Shown piece after piece: positions 32,732 through 45,092 of a stretch of 64,000 bases of DNA. Positions within the stretch are counted from its first letter, which is position 1, and each line of letters opens with the position of its first letter. The DNA comes from Acheta domesticus (taxonomy: Eukaryota; Arthropoda; Insecta; Orthoptera; Gryllidae). The notes under the pieces were generated by a model. That model was not told where the DNA came from. It made no database searches and saw only the letters and a program-made list of their open reading frames with translations. The DNA lies in the NCBI GenBank assembly GCA_031308135.1, contig JAHLJT010004567.1, positions 135,608,991 to 135,672,990 of the forward strand, in the 5' to 3' direction. The position numbers and the translations under genes are program-made.

Positions 32732-33320
32732 GATTGATTGATTGGTGATTCCGGGTCAAGTATCAAGGTCATTAGTCCCGTGAGTGTAGTGCGTGTTTTC
32801 CTCGGAGGCGGCGGCGGCGGCGGAAGATGATGATGCTGGTGGTGGTGGTAGTGGAGGTGGTGATTTTCCCCCGTTAAATGGTGAGATCCGGCGCCAATCA
32901 CGACTGTCGTCTAGTGGGTTTTTCTCCAACCAAGTATATCCAACCAGCTGGACACTGTCGCAGCCGAGACAAGCTCGAAGTCCCCAACTAGACCACTGGC
33001 ATATGTGGAAGTGTATTACATGTAAGTTTAAAAGCAAATGGAAGTAAAGAGTGAGGATACGACAAGGACGCGGAAGAAACGATCGCACGCGGTCCATGGC
33101 CCGTTTGTTAAAGTACTGCTCCAGCATTCGCCATGTATTGATCGGAAAAACACGTAAAACTACCGATCAGAGCACGCCGCTAGAATTCTCCTCCAGGCAG
33201 CAACCGAATTAAATCTAGCTATCGAGGTAGTGTCGAAAATCCTGCCAGCATGGGGACTCGTACTTAGAACGGTCTGAGGCACTGCAGTGCCAACAGTTGA
33301 TGCCCTGAGCCACCTCTGTC
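32732..33320 (-). mobile_element. tRNA-derived SINE, family I, with internal microsatellite expansion
   Basis: This is a near full-length minus-strand copy. The tail GATTGATTGATTGG is at 32,732. The head is at the right, where the minus strand reads GAGGTGGCTCAGGGC (about 33,304-33,318), an excellent A box (TGGCTCAGGGC). The B-box region is mutated (AAGTACGAGTCCCC). Inside the body (about 32,806-32,865), GGC, GAT and GGT triplets have expanded at a place where other copies have GGAGGCGGCAGTGAT or GAGGTGGTGGTGAT. Overlapping open frames here are not genes. Confidence 0.88.
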
Positions 33321-33577
33321 AATCCCTTGCCTCGAAATCCGCCCTGTTCGGTCGGAGTGCCTGCCACACTGCGGAGTGGAATTCCGCGACCGTCTCCCAG
33401 AGCGGGTGGCGCGAGCGGCGCGCGCTCCGAGGCGCTGGGGCGGCGGCGGCGGCGGCGCAGCCACTGACGTAGGAGGGCAGCGACGGAGGCGGTGCGCGCA
33501 CATCGCGCGGTGCATTAGCGCGACTCCCCGCGCGGCATTAGCGCAGACACCCGCGGCGCCCGCAGCCACGCCCGCGG
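33321..33577. other. GC-rich island between two head-to-head SINEs
   Basis: This is CpG- and GCG-rich sequence with a (GGC)n run near 33,440. Low-complexity frames on both strands are not credible genes. The two flanking SINEs have their tRNA-like heads pointing toward this island. Confidence 0.45.
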
Positions 33578-33630
33578 CGGCTCAGTCCCAACGGTGGGCG
33601 GTAGGGTTTTCGACACTAGCACTACAGCTA

Positions 33631-34014
33631 CTCTCTCAGTCTGAATCAGTGAAAAACTACTGATTGACAGTGACTATTCACTGATGGTGTCAGTTATAAC
33701 CCTGCCACTGACAATTAGTGAACTGAGCTCAACAAATCAATGAAAATTGGGTCCACTTTTGGAATCAGTGAAACTTCACTGTTTGAATCAGTGAAATGTG
33801 TGACACTAATTGAACGTGACGACTGAACGATTAGTGAGCGATGATGGCGCGGCACTTTTACCATTGACAATCAGTGAAATGCTGGTGGTTATTATGAAAA
33901 GGTTTGCATATTCGCTGATTGTCAGCGAAACTACCCATTTCAACTGAAGATACCAGTGACTTCGGCTCTCACTGATTGAATCAGTGGCAATTTCACTGAT
34001 TCAGATTCAGTGAG
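33631..34014. mobile_element. TIR DNA element rich in TCAGTGAA motifs (MITE, family D)
   Basis: The ends CTCTCAGTCTGAATCAGTGAAA and the reverse complement of TTTCACTGATTCAGATTCAGTGAG form imperfect terminal inverted repeats. Internally, AATCAGTGAA, CACTGATT and diverged forms recur many times in both orientations. No coding capacity. It interrupts a SINE at a TA, which suggests a TA target duplication. Confidence 0.75.
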
Positions 34015-34092
34015 TAGGTCGAGGTCAGTCACCGTCTGGAGGAGAATATTAGTTGCCGGTGTCGACGGTGGCAGGATTTTCGATACTAGTAC

Positions 34093-34314
34093 TATACTGC
34101 GATTTTTCTAACTTTACTTCTCAAGGCCTGTCATCACAATGGAATATGTCACGTTATTTCGCGCCGCCAGATACCGCATGATCGCGACCGTATCAAGCAG
34201 TGCTTGCGAATATGCGCCTTCTAGCAGCGTGACGGAGAAAGACGCGAAATGCCGTGAGATATTCCATCGTGGCCGTAGGGGTTGGAGGGGCAGAGTTAGA
34301 AAAATCGCACTATA
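34093..34314. mobile_element. MITE, family A, copy 2
   Basis: The ends TATACTGCGATTTTTCTAAC and GTTAGAAAAATCGCACTATA match the family-A MITE at 4,076-4,332. Internal words shared with that copy include GGAATATGTCACG and GACGCGAAATGCCGTGA. The arms are more diverged than in copy 1, so this is an older insertion. It interrupts a SINE at a TATA. Confidence 0.88.
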
Positions 34315-34809
34315 CAGCTAGGTCGAGTTCAGCCGCCACCAGGAGGAGAATTTTCGTTGCCGGTCCCGAAGGTGACAGGATTTTCGACACTAGCTACGTA
34401 ACGAAGTTGAATTCTGTGGCTGTCTGGACGATAATTATAGCGGCCGGCTGCTCTGATCGCTAGTTTTCCGTCATTTCTCTGATCAATACCGGGAGATCCT
34501 TTCCTTTGTCTCCCTTATACTATCCTCATCTCTTATGTTCACACACTTTCACTTACGTGCACTACAATATCACACATGTTCGGAGACTGGTCGGAAACTT
34601 AGAACTTGTTCCGGGTGGGGCGGTGCGCCGCTGGTGTGAGATACCTAGTGAGATACCTAGCCTTCTAGCCGATGCGGACGGTAGGTCGGCGTCGAATCTC
34701 GCCATTCAGCGGGGGAAGATCTCCGCCATCTCCCGAGAAAAAAATTGACGTGACGAGACTAATGACCTTAGCAGTTGACACACCAGGAATCACTAATCAA
34801 TCAATCATT

Positions 34810-35172
34810 ACGCGCCGGCTGCTCAGATTGGCGGTTTTCTGTGAATTCAACATTAGGCGAATGCTGGGGCAGTGACCTGACAAATGGGCCATGGACCGCG
34901 TGTGATATTTGCTTCATGTTCCTTGTTGTATCCCTTACTTACACACATATTTACCTACACTTCATTAGCACACATGTCAAGAGACCAGTTGGGAACATTG
35001 GGCTTAACTCACTTGGGCGATGATCTGCTAGCGAAGATACCAAGAGGGGTAAATACCGATAATTTACGTGTAGAGCATCGCCATATCTCACGTACCAGGC
35101 GGAACACGGTCACCGTCCGGGATATAACATCCCCTACACCTTCGAGAATAATGACGATATCAGTTGACGGGA
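34810..35172 (+). mobile_element. tRNA-derived SINE, family I, 3' part
   Basis: This begins at GCCGGCTGCTCAGATTGGCGGTTTTCTGTG and follows the SINE body: GACAAATGGGCCATGGACCG, ACACATGTCAAGAGACCAGT, then a diverged ATAATGACGATATCAGTTGAC near 35,145-35,172. The head is missing. It directly follows the tail of the previous SINE, so the two are in tandem. Confidence 0.78.
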
Positions 35173-37819
35173 AAACAAAACAATAATTCTGTCAACAAAT
35201 CTTTATTCTGTCAGTTTCCTAGACGCTCCTCCGCCGGCCGAGTTCTCTATCCCCACGAGTGGCGCCAATGGAACCTACCAAACTCTTCCTATACAGTAGT
35301 TCATTTGCTCTGAGAACAAATTATTTTGGCATCCATTTCTGCCACAGCACTTTAATGGCAAGGACCGCGTGTAAAATGTCCAATTGATTCGCGTTCAGAT
35401 CGCTATCGTTGCTAGTGGTATTGTTGGGGTTCTCCCTATAAGTAATACTATAAAAGTAATTGTTAAATAATAGTCATTTCGCTAGTAGGAGAACGATCGC
35501 AATATTCGAATAAATGACCCATATCGATCAGTTTTTTCGTCGTTTCCCTGATCCTTTGAGCAAATGCTGAGATGGCCCCTTGTTTTGCTTCTGGACATAA
35601 TTGTAACTTCATTATTTGTACAAGTCTTCTAAATTTCTGTGAGAAATATAGTTATTCAAATTATCGTTTTCCATATTGTCGCGGCAAAAAGTATTATTCT
35701 CACATGAAAAACGTGGTGAGGCTTATGGACAACAATTTATAGCTAATTTACCTTTGAAAAAAGATTTTATTATATAAGAGTGAATATTTTGTCAACAAAA
35801 CTTAAAAAACGCTTTTTTCTGCATTCAAAATTCGACTAGTGCATGGCTTAGGATAGAGATCACAGAATAATGAAAACGTGCACAGAATTCACTTTTCCCC
35901 ATAGCTCGTCACACACAGTTTTTAACTGTTTTTGACGTAAATAAATAATTCAAGAAAAGTACGACTGAAAACTTTTTAAAGAAATATTAGTTCCGAACAT
36001 AATTTCTTGATGAAAAATTAGTACAGCGTGAGTTGAATTGAAGGCTTGATATACGTAAACATAGCGGGCGCTCTCAAATTATGTAATTGTGGCTTGTCCT
36101 TTTACGTCTGTTATATGACTTCACACACACACACACACACATTTTTAATTCATGATTTATGTCCATTATTACAGCTCCTAACATAATTCTTTAAGAACTG
36201 TCAATCAATCGATCACTTCTCTTTGGGGTGCTCTGTCACTTTTCGTTGAATACTCTGCTACTCTCGGTAGTTTTCAACAGCTGACGCATCTGTGCCATCT
36301 GCGCGCTTCCCGCACATGACGAGTCCTCTCCTCATCTACCTAAACGCAGGTCATTTTTCATGCCTCATCTCTCCCCGTCATTGCTACAATTGCCTCCCCA
36401 AACCTCATTTCTTTCTCTCTGCCTTCGTCTCAACCTCTGGGAACATTTGGACGACTCCCCTCATTTAAGTCGTCATCTTTTTGCTTCCACAGCATTTTCA
36501 CTCTCTTATCCTATGTCACTCCATTTATTCTTCCATCTAATTCAGCATTCCGTGGCGATCGCTGTTCGGTCCATGAAGACTATTGAAAAGGAGGTTTAAC
36601 TCCATGCCAAGGATATGAACGAAAAAGTCGCCAATTCAGGGGGATTTAAGAGCGAGAAAATTCTACGTACGACTTCTTTCGAAAGGGGATATAAAGCCGG
36701 CTGTCCTATGTTGTAGATTTATTGTACATGTAAAAGAACCTCAAGCCTAAAATAATCCTCTGAGCTAAATTAAAAATTGCCTGTTTCGTCGCCCGATTAA
36801 TACAATCTTTGAAAAAAGCAACTTAGAGAAATTTGCTTGGTCAGACGGAAAAGCGGGTCTAATGGCCCTAGTCTTGCCAGGAAAAATAAGGCATTAATTA
36901 TCTAATTAAATGATGGCGTTTGAGGCAGTAGATGTGTGCGCTGGTACTAACAGAGAAATTTGTCCGAGAAAGTGATTAAAATAAGAAAGTACAATTAATA
37001 GAATTTTCAAAAATATTACCATCGTAATTTTTATTTATTACAGTTGAAAATATCAACAACGGTACGGGGAGCTTAAAGAGAACGTCACATTATTTTCATT
37101 TTTATTTCCATTTTCATATTTGTTTCCACTATTTGTACTAAATTCCTTTTTTCTAACCCCATATGAAAGAGACATTTTGTTTATGGATTACTCTCCCAAA
37201 AAGTCTCACCAAAGTCTCCCAAGGAGAATATTGTGAAGAAATTGAAAAAATCGCAACATACAACAATTAAAGAGCAGATAGTTTTATTTAGCCCCCAGCA
37301 GATCGTAACAATATCCAGATTAATCCGATTCCCAAGCTTCGAATGAACCCTCAACCCCCTCTATAAGAAATCTTGGGGAGGAGAGGGTCGCAATGGATAC
37401 TAAACGATAGATATTTAACTCTTTATGTATACTAAACTACTCTACTAAACTAAACTCTTCCAAACAGTTGTCCAGTTCTTGAAATACGTGAGACTATTAA
37501 ACATCAATATGTATCCAACCAATTAAATTACATCGAACCTTATTAATTATTGCAGTTATACTAAAGTATTATACTTATTACTTTATAATATAATACAATT
37601 ATAATATTTATATTACAATTACAATATTTATAATATTTATACAATTATAATATTTATTTATAAAACCACCAGAACTATATTTTCAATAGATGTGATATAA
37701 ATTGAGAATGTTATTTATAGATATTGCATTACATTACTAAGCATTTAAGTATCACCTACTTTTCACTGGAGGCGTAGAATAGTTACGACAGTACAGTGCA
37801 TATTACTCAAATTCCGTGA
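35173..37819. other. AT-rich non-coding sequence
   Basis: About 2.6 kb with no recognisable gene. It contains a (CA)n run at 36,122-36,141 and an AT-rich low-complexity patch of ATTATAATATTTAT words at about 37,560-37,670. Confidence 0.5.
36122..36141. repeat. (CA)n microsatellite
   Basis: Ten CA dinucleotides. Confidence 0.95.
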
Positions 37820-38220
37820 CGGCATCCCATCATCAGTATTCCCCACGTCATTGCGGCTTTGTTGCTGACACTGTCGGAGTGGAAGTCCCTGACATCTCCC
37901 AGCACCAATTTTTGCGATCTTCCCCCCTCCCTCTAGCCGCTTCTGCCGCTGTCACCGCACCAACCTCAAACATCATCGGCGCCGTCAAATACGCCAGACG
38001 CGCATCTCTTTGCTGTGCCACATGGCGCGGCGTCCGCAGCCTCCACACGCTGCCACCGCCACTGCCCCGCACTCAACGCGCCTCAACGTGTGTGACGCGC
38101 TGTCTTCTCTCGCAAATGAAGCCTGCCCGCGCGCGTGTATGACGCGCGGCCCGTCTCGATCACGTCAGTTTCAGCGCTCGTGCGAGAGGGAATTCTGGAG
38201 GACTATCCGCTTTTGAGTTC
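37820..38220. other. GC-richer island, no clear gene
   Basis: The sequence is CpG-rich relative to its AT-rich neighbours. Frames of 66-108 codons on both strands overlap one another and resemble nothing known. It could be a regulatory island or an exon of an unseen gene. Confidence 0.35.
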
Positions 38221-40125
38221 GCGTACTGCATGTAAGTTGCGAGGCTTCGATAGACTCGGAATTTTAAGCTATTTATTATTTTGTTCCTTTTGATAATAAG
38301 AAAATTATTACAAGTGTTGAGATGTAGTGATTGAGATTTTATTAAGGACTGTAAGTCATTCTTGAGGTTTAATATTGTAATGCAATACGATCAACTGACT
38401 TTCAGATCATATTTGTTTTGTGTTTTTTAATGTATTTAGCTTCCCTTCTCGTAAATGTCAGATACAGACAGGCACAATTTTTAGCATAATAAATAAGGGA
38501 AGTATAAATTTGCTTAAAAACGCCTCACTCAATGTTCCGGTGTCCATATTTATCAGAACTAAGACAAAATGATTTTCCAAAAATTGCACGCTGCTCAGGA
38601 ACAAAAAATAAAATACTATTGTATAACTTCAATAAATCAAATATTTTAGCAAAATGTCTTCACAAATACTGCAATAAGTATTTACGGATATTAGTATGTT
38701 ACTTTATTCGGAAACCGTATAGTGTAAAAGATTTGGCAGAGCATTTTGTACAGATATCTTTAATTTAGGTAAAAATATTATCCATCTTTTAAATTAATAA
38801 TTGCTTTTTGAAAATTTTAATCTTTCTTTACTTTTCAACATGATATAACTTTCATGATACTTGCAATTTTATTTTAATCATAACAATTTTTGGATTAAGT
38901 ATAATACTGATCATGCTCTGCGCCAACATACTATGCCCCTTGTAAAATTAAGGATTGCCCTGGGATGTAGTTTAAAAAAGAATGCAGAGTTCTATATTAA
39001 AGGGGAACAATGTACATTCAGTTCGGATCTCTCATTTAACTCGTAATACAAATTAACGAGCCGTTGAAACATTTTATTTCTCTTTTATCTGGTGTACAGT
39101 ATTCAACGTTTATAATACTGAATTTCATCTTCAATTCAAAACAATTTTAAATAAATGTGCTTCTGTTTCCATGAAAGTGTTTTGTGCTATTGAAACTACT
39201 CTTGGGACAAATAACAATATTGGAGCTAGTTGAAATGAATTTCAATGTGCTCTTGTGTGGAATAAACAATCAAAAGAAGCAGTTTATCATGAAAGAGCAA
39301 ACGTGATATGACACTAGTCGCTTTTATGATTTTTCGAAAAACTAATACACGAAGTAGAGACAAAAATTGAAACTTCTATGTAATGCATGTTCTATTTTAG
39401 AGCAATAAACGAACTTCAATCAACTTGTTCACTAAGGTGTTTGCAAGTACAGCTTCAATACTTCCCTCCTAGTATTATGAAGTAAGCAATGAGTTCGAAT
39501 AATTAATTTCAGACCTTATGTAAAGACTTGAACGTTGAAATGTTGCATTAGGCTAGAGCATCAACTTAATTATTACAAGACTATCATAGATCAACGTTTT
39601 TTAATACGTCGTGCGTGAAACACGGTTTCTTTGTTGTTTCCCGAGTGCCAAAAATATATTTTTTTACTTTCTCGCTACAGAGTAGAGAGAAAATTATGTA
39701 ATGCTGCGCGGAAAAACTAATTTTCGGCAGTAAAACTCCTATTACAGGGCCCTGGTAATGAAAAAGTGGATAAATACAGTTGCTAAATTTAGAAAAAAAT
39801 CCTCTAACACATGATGTAGCCAGAATCCATGTTGTGGGTCCTTGATGCCGAAAAATCGAATGACAGTAAAACGTCTGTCTGTGAACAGTGCTAGCGGCTA
39901 AAACGTTCAGCCGATTTTCTCCAAAACTGATATTTCCCAATCGTTCTGGCTGATGTCGCGGCCCCTTGAATTTGAAACCGACATTTTAATTTTGGGAAGT
40001 ACTTTACATTAAGTCTCTGGGACATTTTTTAAATTTTCAAAAAAATGGCTCCATCGTATTTGATTCAATTTTGTTATTGACTAATGTGAAGGACATTTAA
40101 GAGATTTGTACAGGTTCCATGTTCG
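38221..40125. other. AT-rich non-coding sequence
   Basis: No gene was recognised. The part after about 39,590 may belong to the same unclassified repeat as 40,126-40,354, but I could only align the latter. Confidence 0.45.
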
Positions 40126-40354
40126 TTAAAAACTCTGATTTTTCGAAAGTTGGAAAAGTTCAAAATTTTTTCGGCGTTTTCCCACAATTATAATTATGAA
40201 GATAGAGATTATTCTCTTAATGAAATCTGTTCCTTAAAGATAGGTTTTGAAATGTCATGTACAGTTTTTCGAAAATTTGAGTAAGTTTCGCGCAATGTTG
40301 CGTGAAAATAGGATAATTTTGCGGCAAAGTACGTGCTGTTTTAGCACTACTAGT
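40126..40354 (-). repeat. Unclassified dispersed repeat, copy 2
   Basis: The reverse complement aligns with 32,152-32,365. Shared words are GTGCTAAAACAGCA, ACTCAAATTTTCGAAAAACT, GTACATGACA and AGGAACAGATTTC. No coding capacity was seen. Confidence 0.72.
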
Positions 40355-42574
40355 TTTCACTCTAAGAGTTGAAACATAGAAGCGTGCGCCAAATACCGCG
40401 ACGCATGTTTCGTGTACGGCATAAAAAAAAGAAGTATAAGCAATACCCGTGCGACCTAACTCACCAATTGTTACGTAATTTACTATTTTCGCTATGAATT
40501 ATTAGTAAGCGTATATGAGCAAATGAGCGCAATATCATTTATATTATCAGGGGAATGATTTATCTGCTAGAGTCAGTGTCATTGCAGTGCAATATGTCAC
40601 ATACGTTCTCTCTGTTTATCTGTTTCTGTCTGCACGTTATGTTTGTTTGTGAAAATAATTGTTCGGTATGTTTTGTCATACTTCATTATTTTTACAAATG
40701 AAGTTATTTTACCGTATAGTACAAACTTCTTAATCTTGTCTTAAGGATATCTTATGAAATGTCTTGAATTACTAAAGATAACTTATGATATTCCTTTAAA
40801 CATTAGTATTACAGTTGAGATACCTCTCGAGTACTATGGACCGGGAGACTTACCATGTTATTACGTAGTGTTCAGAGTATACATTCACAAAGGCGATGAT
40901 TTCGAACAGTGAAAAGACAGGGAAAAGGGATCCGAACAGAAGGGCGAAAAATCCATTTTCGTGATCAGGAAAAAGATTTACGAAATGACTTTCAAATGTG
41001 ACACTCATCTACGAATCAAAGCCAAGCAGAAAATCGGTAACATTAGTGGACGACAACATAATAAATAGCTGACGTAGCTTGTTCTGATATGAAAATATCC
41101 ATTCTATGCTCTGTTCCGTGTAGTTAGTTTGCGAGAAAAATACGAGCAGAGAGCATTTTTTGACACACAACTTATGTATATGAATAAATGTGCACACTAC
41201 GGAACGCGCACATTCCGTTAAGTGGAAATACATTTGTAGAAGTTACATGAGAGAAGTGAGTGTAAATAATCTGCCTCTGAACTTTGGTGTAAAACATGTT
41301 TGGAATTTGGCACTGGCTTCACTAAAGGTCTTATATTAATCACACAATAGAAGTCTGGATTCTTGCATATCACCTGGAAATGCACGAACAAAGCGAGTCA
41401 AATTGACCGTACCGATTTGGTGATTTTTTTGACAAATTAACTGTCTCGCAAGGATTACTAAGCGAAATTTATAAGCATCCTGGTAGTCTCAAAAACATAC
41501 TGATATTTAAGCCAAATGAGATGTAACCTGAAACCGTTAATGTTTTGCTTTTATTATAATCTAATTCATTCATGCTTAATGATTCTACGTAACTCCTCAC
41601 CTTTTCGAGCTTCTGTTCCGTTGTTTTTGCGCCTTTGGACTGTCCAAACTCGCGCGTTTGGGCTGAATGCGTTAAGCGTATAGAGATTGATAGCGGACAC
41701 AAGTCGGACCTCGCGGTGAGGATCATTCAAACGCAGAGATAATTATGGCCACATCACATGGCCATGGCGATTACCACCTGCCATGGTCTGTTGGAAGTAT
41801 TTTGTGATGATACGCATTTGGACTGCATCCAACGACCACCAGCGAGAAAAGATGTCTTTCATAAATTTAGTCATCGATTGCCGAAAATAAATTAATATGT
41901 TTAAAGTGTTTCTGAAGAAGCTAGTAATAAACACAAATATTATCAATATATAATTAAATATTTTTACCGAATAATTTTAATAAATTATTAAGTGGGCAAT
42001 TCTGTACTTTCCTAATCCATGATCATTTATTACTTTTAATTAAATTGTATGATTTTTGTTTATGATGTATTAATCTCTGGATTACCTAGCGTTGCTCGGA
42101 AATATTTTTATCGCCCCTTACACACACATCCCTTTCCGGCTGTCTCTCCCGCATCACTCACATTGCCTAATTCCGTTCTCCCTTCCCTCCCTTATTCGGT
42201 CTACCCACACTGCCCGTCCCGGCCAACCAGCCTTCATTAGTTCAAGTACGGCTTGAATACTCATTTTCATTTTAAATGTAGTCTTCTTCCCCACCACACC
42301 CCGAGGCGTACAAGGGATAAATTTCAGTACTTTTTTCACATTGTCCGTAGTATGTATAAGATGCTCGGGTACGTTGTTCTAGACGTTTCAGAGTTATGAT
42401 GAAACGTACATTCATAATTCTTTGATACGTTAAGCATAATACAAATAATTAATACAAATAATATATATTATTAGAGAATATGTACAATTATAGATGTGTA
42501 CATGCTGCTTTTCCTCTGTTGCAGTTCGGTTTGTATGTTAATCTGCAAATGTATGTAGAACCCTTCCATTGAGG
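40355..42574. other. AT-rich non-coding sequence
   Basis: No gene, RNA or repeat was recognised in about 2.2 kb. Open frames are short and AT-biased. Confidence 0.5.
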
Positions 42575-42875
42575 AACATAGTGTTCCTCTTCTCCTCCTC
42601 CTGCACCACCTCCTCTCTACTTTCTCCACCATTCCCTCCTCCACAAGATTCACCACATCCCCACCTCCACCCCCACCACTACTATCACTATCACTACCTT
42701 CTCCTTCAGCATCACAACCATCTCCTCCTCATCCACCACGTTTTCCCACTTCAACATCCTCCACCATCATGACCTCCTCTTCCACATCTCCTCCACCACC
42801 AGTTCCTCCATCTACACCAATTCCTCCACCTTCGCCTCGCGGTACTTCTCTGCCTTCTCCACCTCAACCCCTCTC
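42575..42875. repeat. Pyrimidine-rich (CTCC/CACC) low-complexity tract
   Basis: The + strand consists mostly of CCTCC, CCACC and TCTCC words without fixed period. It is open in a frame rich in Pro, His and Ser, which I regard as an artefact. Confidence 0.8.
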
Positions 42876-43110
42876 GCAGCTTGTCTATCGCTGGCACGCG
42901 GCGGCGTGATCCAGGATTCGCGGGCCGGTAATGTAATTAGGACACGAGACAATGGAATTAGAGCGCGACATCGAGCAGTCCATTTCCCTAATGCAGGACT
43001 CCGCAATCAGAACCCGACGAGTGACGAAACCTACAAATTGACGAGTCCCCAGCGCACAACACCGTTCCAAGCACTTCCTCAATTGAGCAAACACTACTCG
43101 GATGGCAAAT
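42876..43110. other. GC-rich island with TAAT-type motifs, possible conserved element
   Basis: GTAATGTAATTAGG and GGAATTAGAGCGC (42,954-42,966) sit in otherwise CpG-rich sequence. The 11-mer AATTAGAGCGC recurs in another GC-rich island at 57,065-57,075. TAATTA/AATTAG are homeodomain-type cores. This could be a developmental enhancer, but only conservation data could show that. Confidence 0.35.
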
Positions 43111-45092
43111 GGCGGTTCGTATGTCGAACGTCAACGTTCCGGTATTCTAAAGTAAGCTGACTGCAGTACATACATAGTTATTCAATTCAGACCATATAGT
43201 TACTTCAGAAGTCACATATCCAGAAACATGTACTACGTACATTTGAATTTATTATGATAATTTGTTGTGAAGGGGTTAAAATTTACCTCACATTTATTTT
43301 ATGAATTGTGTATGAATTCTACATGGTGAATTCCTTTGTTGTAAAGGGATCTACCGCGACTGTCGAGATCACTGTTTCCTCATGACTTCAAAGCTGACGA
43401 TGGAACACTGAAAAGCATAGTCACTTGAAATGCGGTGGAGGTGAAAAATATGTTAAGATACAAAGAATTTTGCAAGAAAAGTGAATTTCAATGTTTACGA
43501 TGAAATCTAAGATCCCTACGACAGACATATGGTAGTCAACATTCTTAGTGTAGAGGGAAAATGGTACCCACTCTACTATAGCACTTTTTATCCTCGTGTT
43601 CCCCCCGAATGATGATGATGTTCACGAACTGATGTTGTCATTTTCATTCTGTTTTACCCACTTAACATTGTTTTCGTGATCAGTGCGCATTTTCTATTCC
43701 GTTTAGTTGCACACCAAATTACAGAACAATATAATTGTGCTCGATCGTTCGAATATTTTAAATTTTGATAGTAGTGAATGTATATTTCAAAACATAGAGC
43801 TGGGAACATTGATCAAGCGCAATTTTAACCGCGTGTTACGCGAGCACAGTTTATCACATTCTTCGCAAACAATCTAAAGTCAAAAGCGAGCAATTACTTG
43901 TTCATTTACGAGATGCTTGTTCCATTACAAAGGTTTCGAATAAAATATAAATTTAAAAAATATCTTAAATGAATCAAATAATAGACTCAGGTGTCTTTAT
44001 AAATAATATATTCACGTATTTACACACAGAAGGTGGATTCAAGCCATGGCATATACTTCTTGACTCCTGAAGAAATTCCAATACAAAATCGCTTTGATAT
44101 TGATTTCAAAGTGTGTAAAATTTAACGAATGTGGTCACCAGACTGTGTGTGTGTGTGTGTGTGAATAATAGGTACACATTGAAGATCATTCAATAAGTGA
44201 AGGAGTTCAAAAATGTTGATCCGGGAGAAAACGGCGGTTTATTAAAATAGCACTTCCCGACGACAGTTATGCGACACACATGCGATCTACATCTCTTTAT
44301 TTTCAATGGGGATATTCAACAAATTCGCCTCGAGTACCCAACGGGGTAAGGTGGAGACAACTTTGAACTTTAAATGCGAATCTCTAATTTGATGCTAATT
44401 GTAATTGATAAATTGATTTAATTACTACTATTTTCTCTTTATGTCAGGGGCTGCCAGGTGAGAAGAAATTATTCGGTCACATTTATGTATTTACTACAGA
44501 AACGACGTTTCAAAGACGTTGTTCAATATCTGGCTAAAACACATTTCATACAGCCTAAACTATCTTATCAAAGGTAGGCTTTGGGTAAGGGTAAATCTAA
44601 TTGTTATTTAACTGTTTTTTACCTCTTTTAAATTTTTATCGTTCAGATTTTCACAGTTCAGCGTTTTAAACAACGAAACCTTCTTTGAGTTGAGATAATC
44701 CAAGTTAATTACATGAAATGAAATAAATTGCAGCCAAACCATGATCAACCTCTTTGAAACGGTCCTTTTTAAATAAATGGATAAAATTAAACGAACAACT
44801 TCTTATCTGATTGTCCCTAATATAAAGAGATCATCAGAATAATTAACGAATCTCCATTTTATGGTAAAATAGGATTTTCCTAACAAAGGTAACTTTAAAA
44901 AATTCAATCGGGATGGTTGGCATTGCTTAATGATTTGGAATACCTTTATACGTTAAGAAATGAATCGCCAGTACGAGAGCTTCGATAAAATATATCACTA
45001 TTTTGTGTAGTACAGAATATTATTCGTTAAAGAAAATACAATTTACCCTGCTAACGTTGCAATGAACGATGTTTTATATTCGGCATTCATAA
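43111..45092. other. AT-rich non-coding sequence with a TG microsatellite
   Basis: No gene was recognised. A (TG)n run of about nine units lies at 44,144-44,162. Confidence 0.5.
44144..44162. repeat. (TG)n microsatellite
   Basis: About nine TG dinucleotides. Confidence 0.95.

Larger units (their letters stand above)
33578..34808 (+). mobile_element. tRNA-derived SINE, family I, with tripled head and two DNA-transposon insertions
   Basis: The SINE head segment, running from ACGGTGGCAGGATTTTCGAC through AGGTCGAGTTCAG to GGAGAATTTT and the following TTGCCGG, occurs three times in tandem. The first starts at about 33,590, the second at about 34,065 and the third at about 34,367. The first is interrupted by the TIR element at 33,631-34,014 and the second by the MITE at 34,093-34,314. 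The third continues into a normal body and ends CACTAATCAATCAATCATT (34,790-34,808), the family's tail. The rearranged head probably has no working Pol III promoter. Confidence 0.83.

Noticed and set aside
35225..35275. TGGCGCC near 35,260 as a retrotransposon primer-binding site
   Set aside because: No LTR pair, coding domain or adjacent terminal repeat was found; a 7-bp match is expected by chance.
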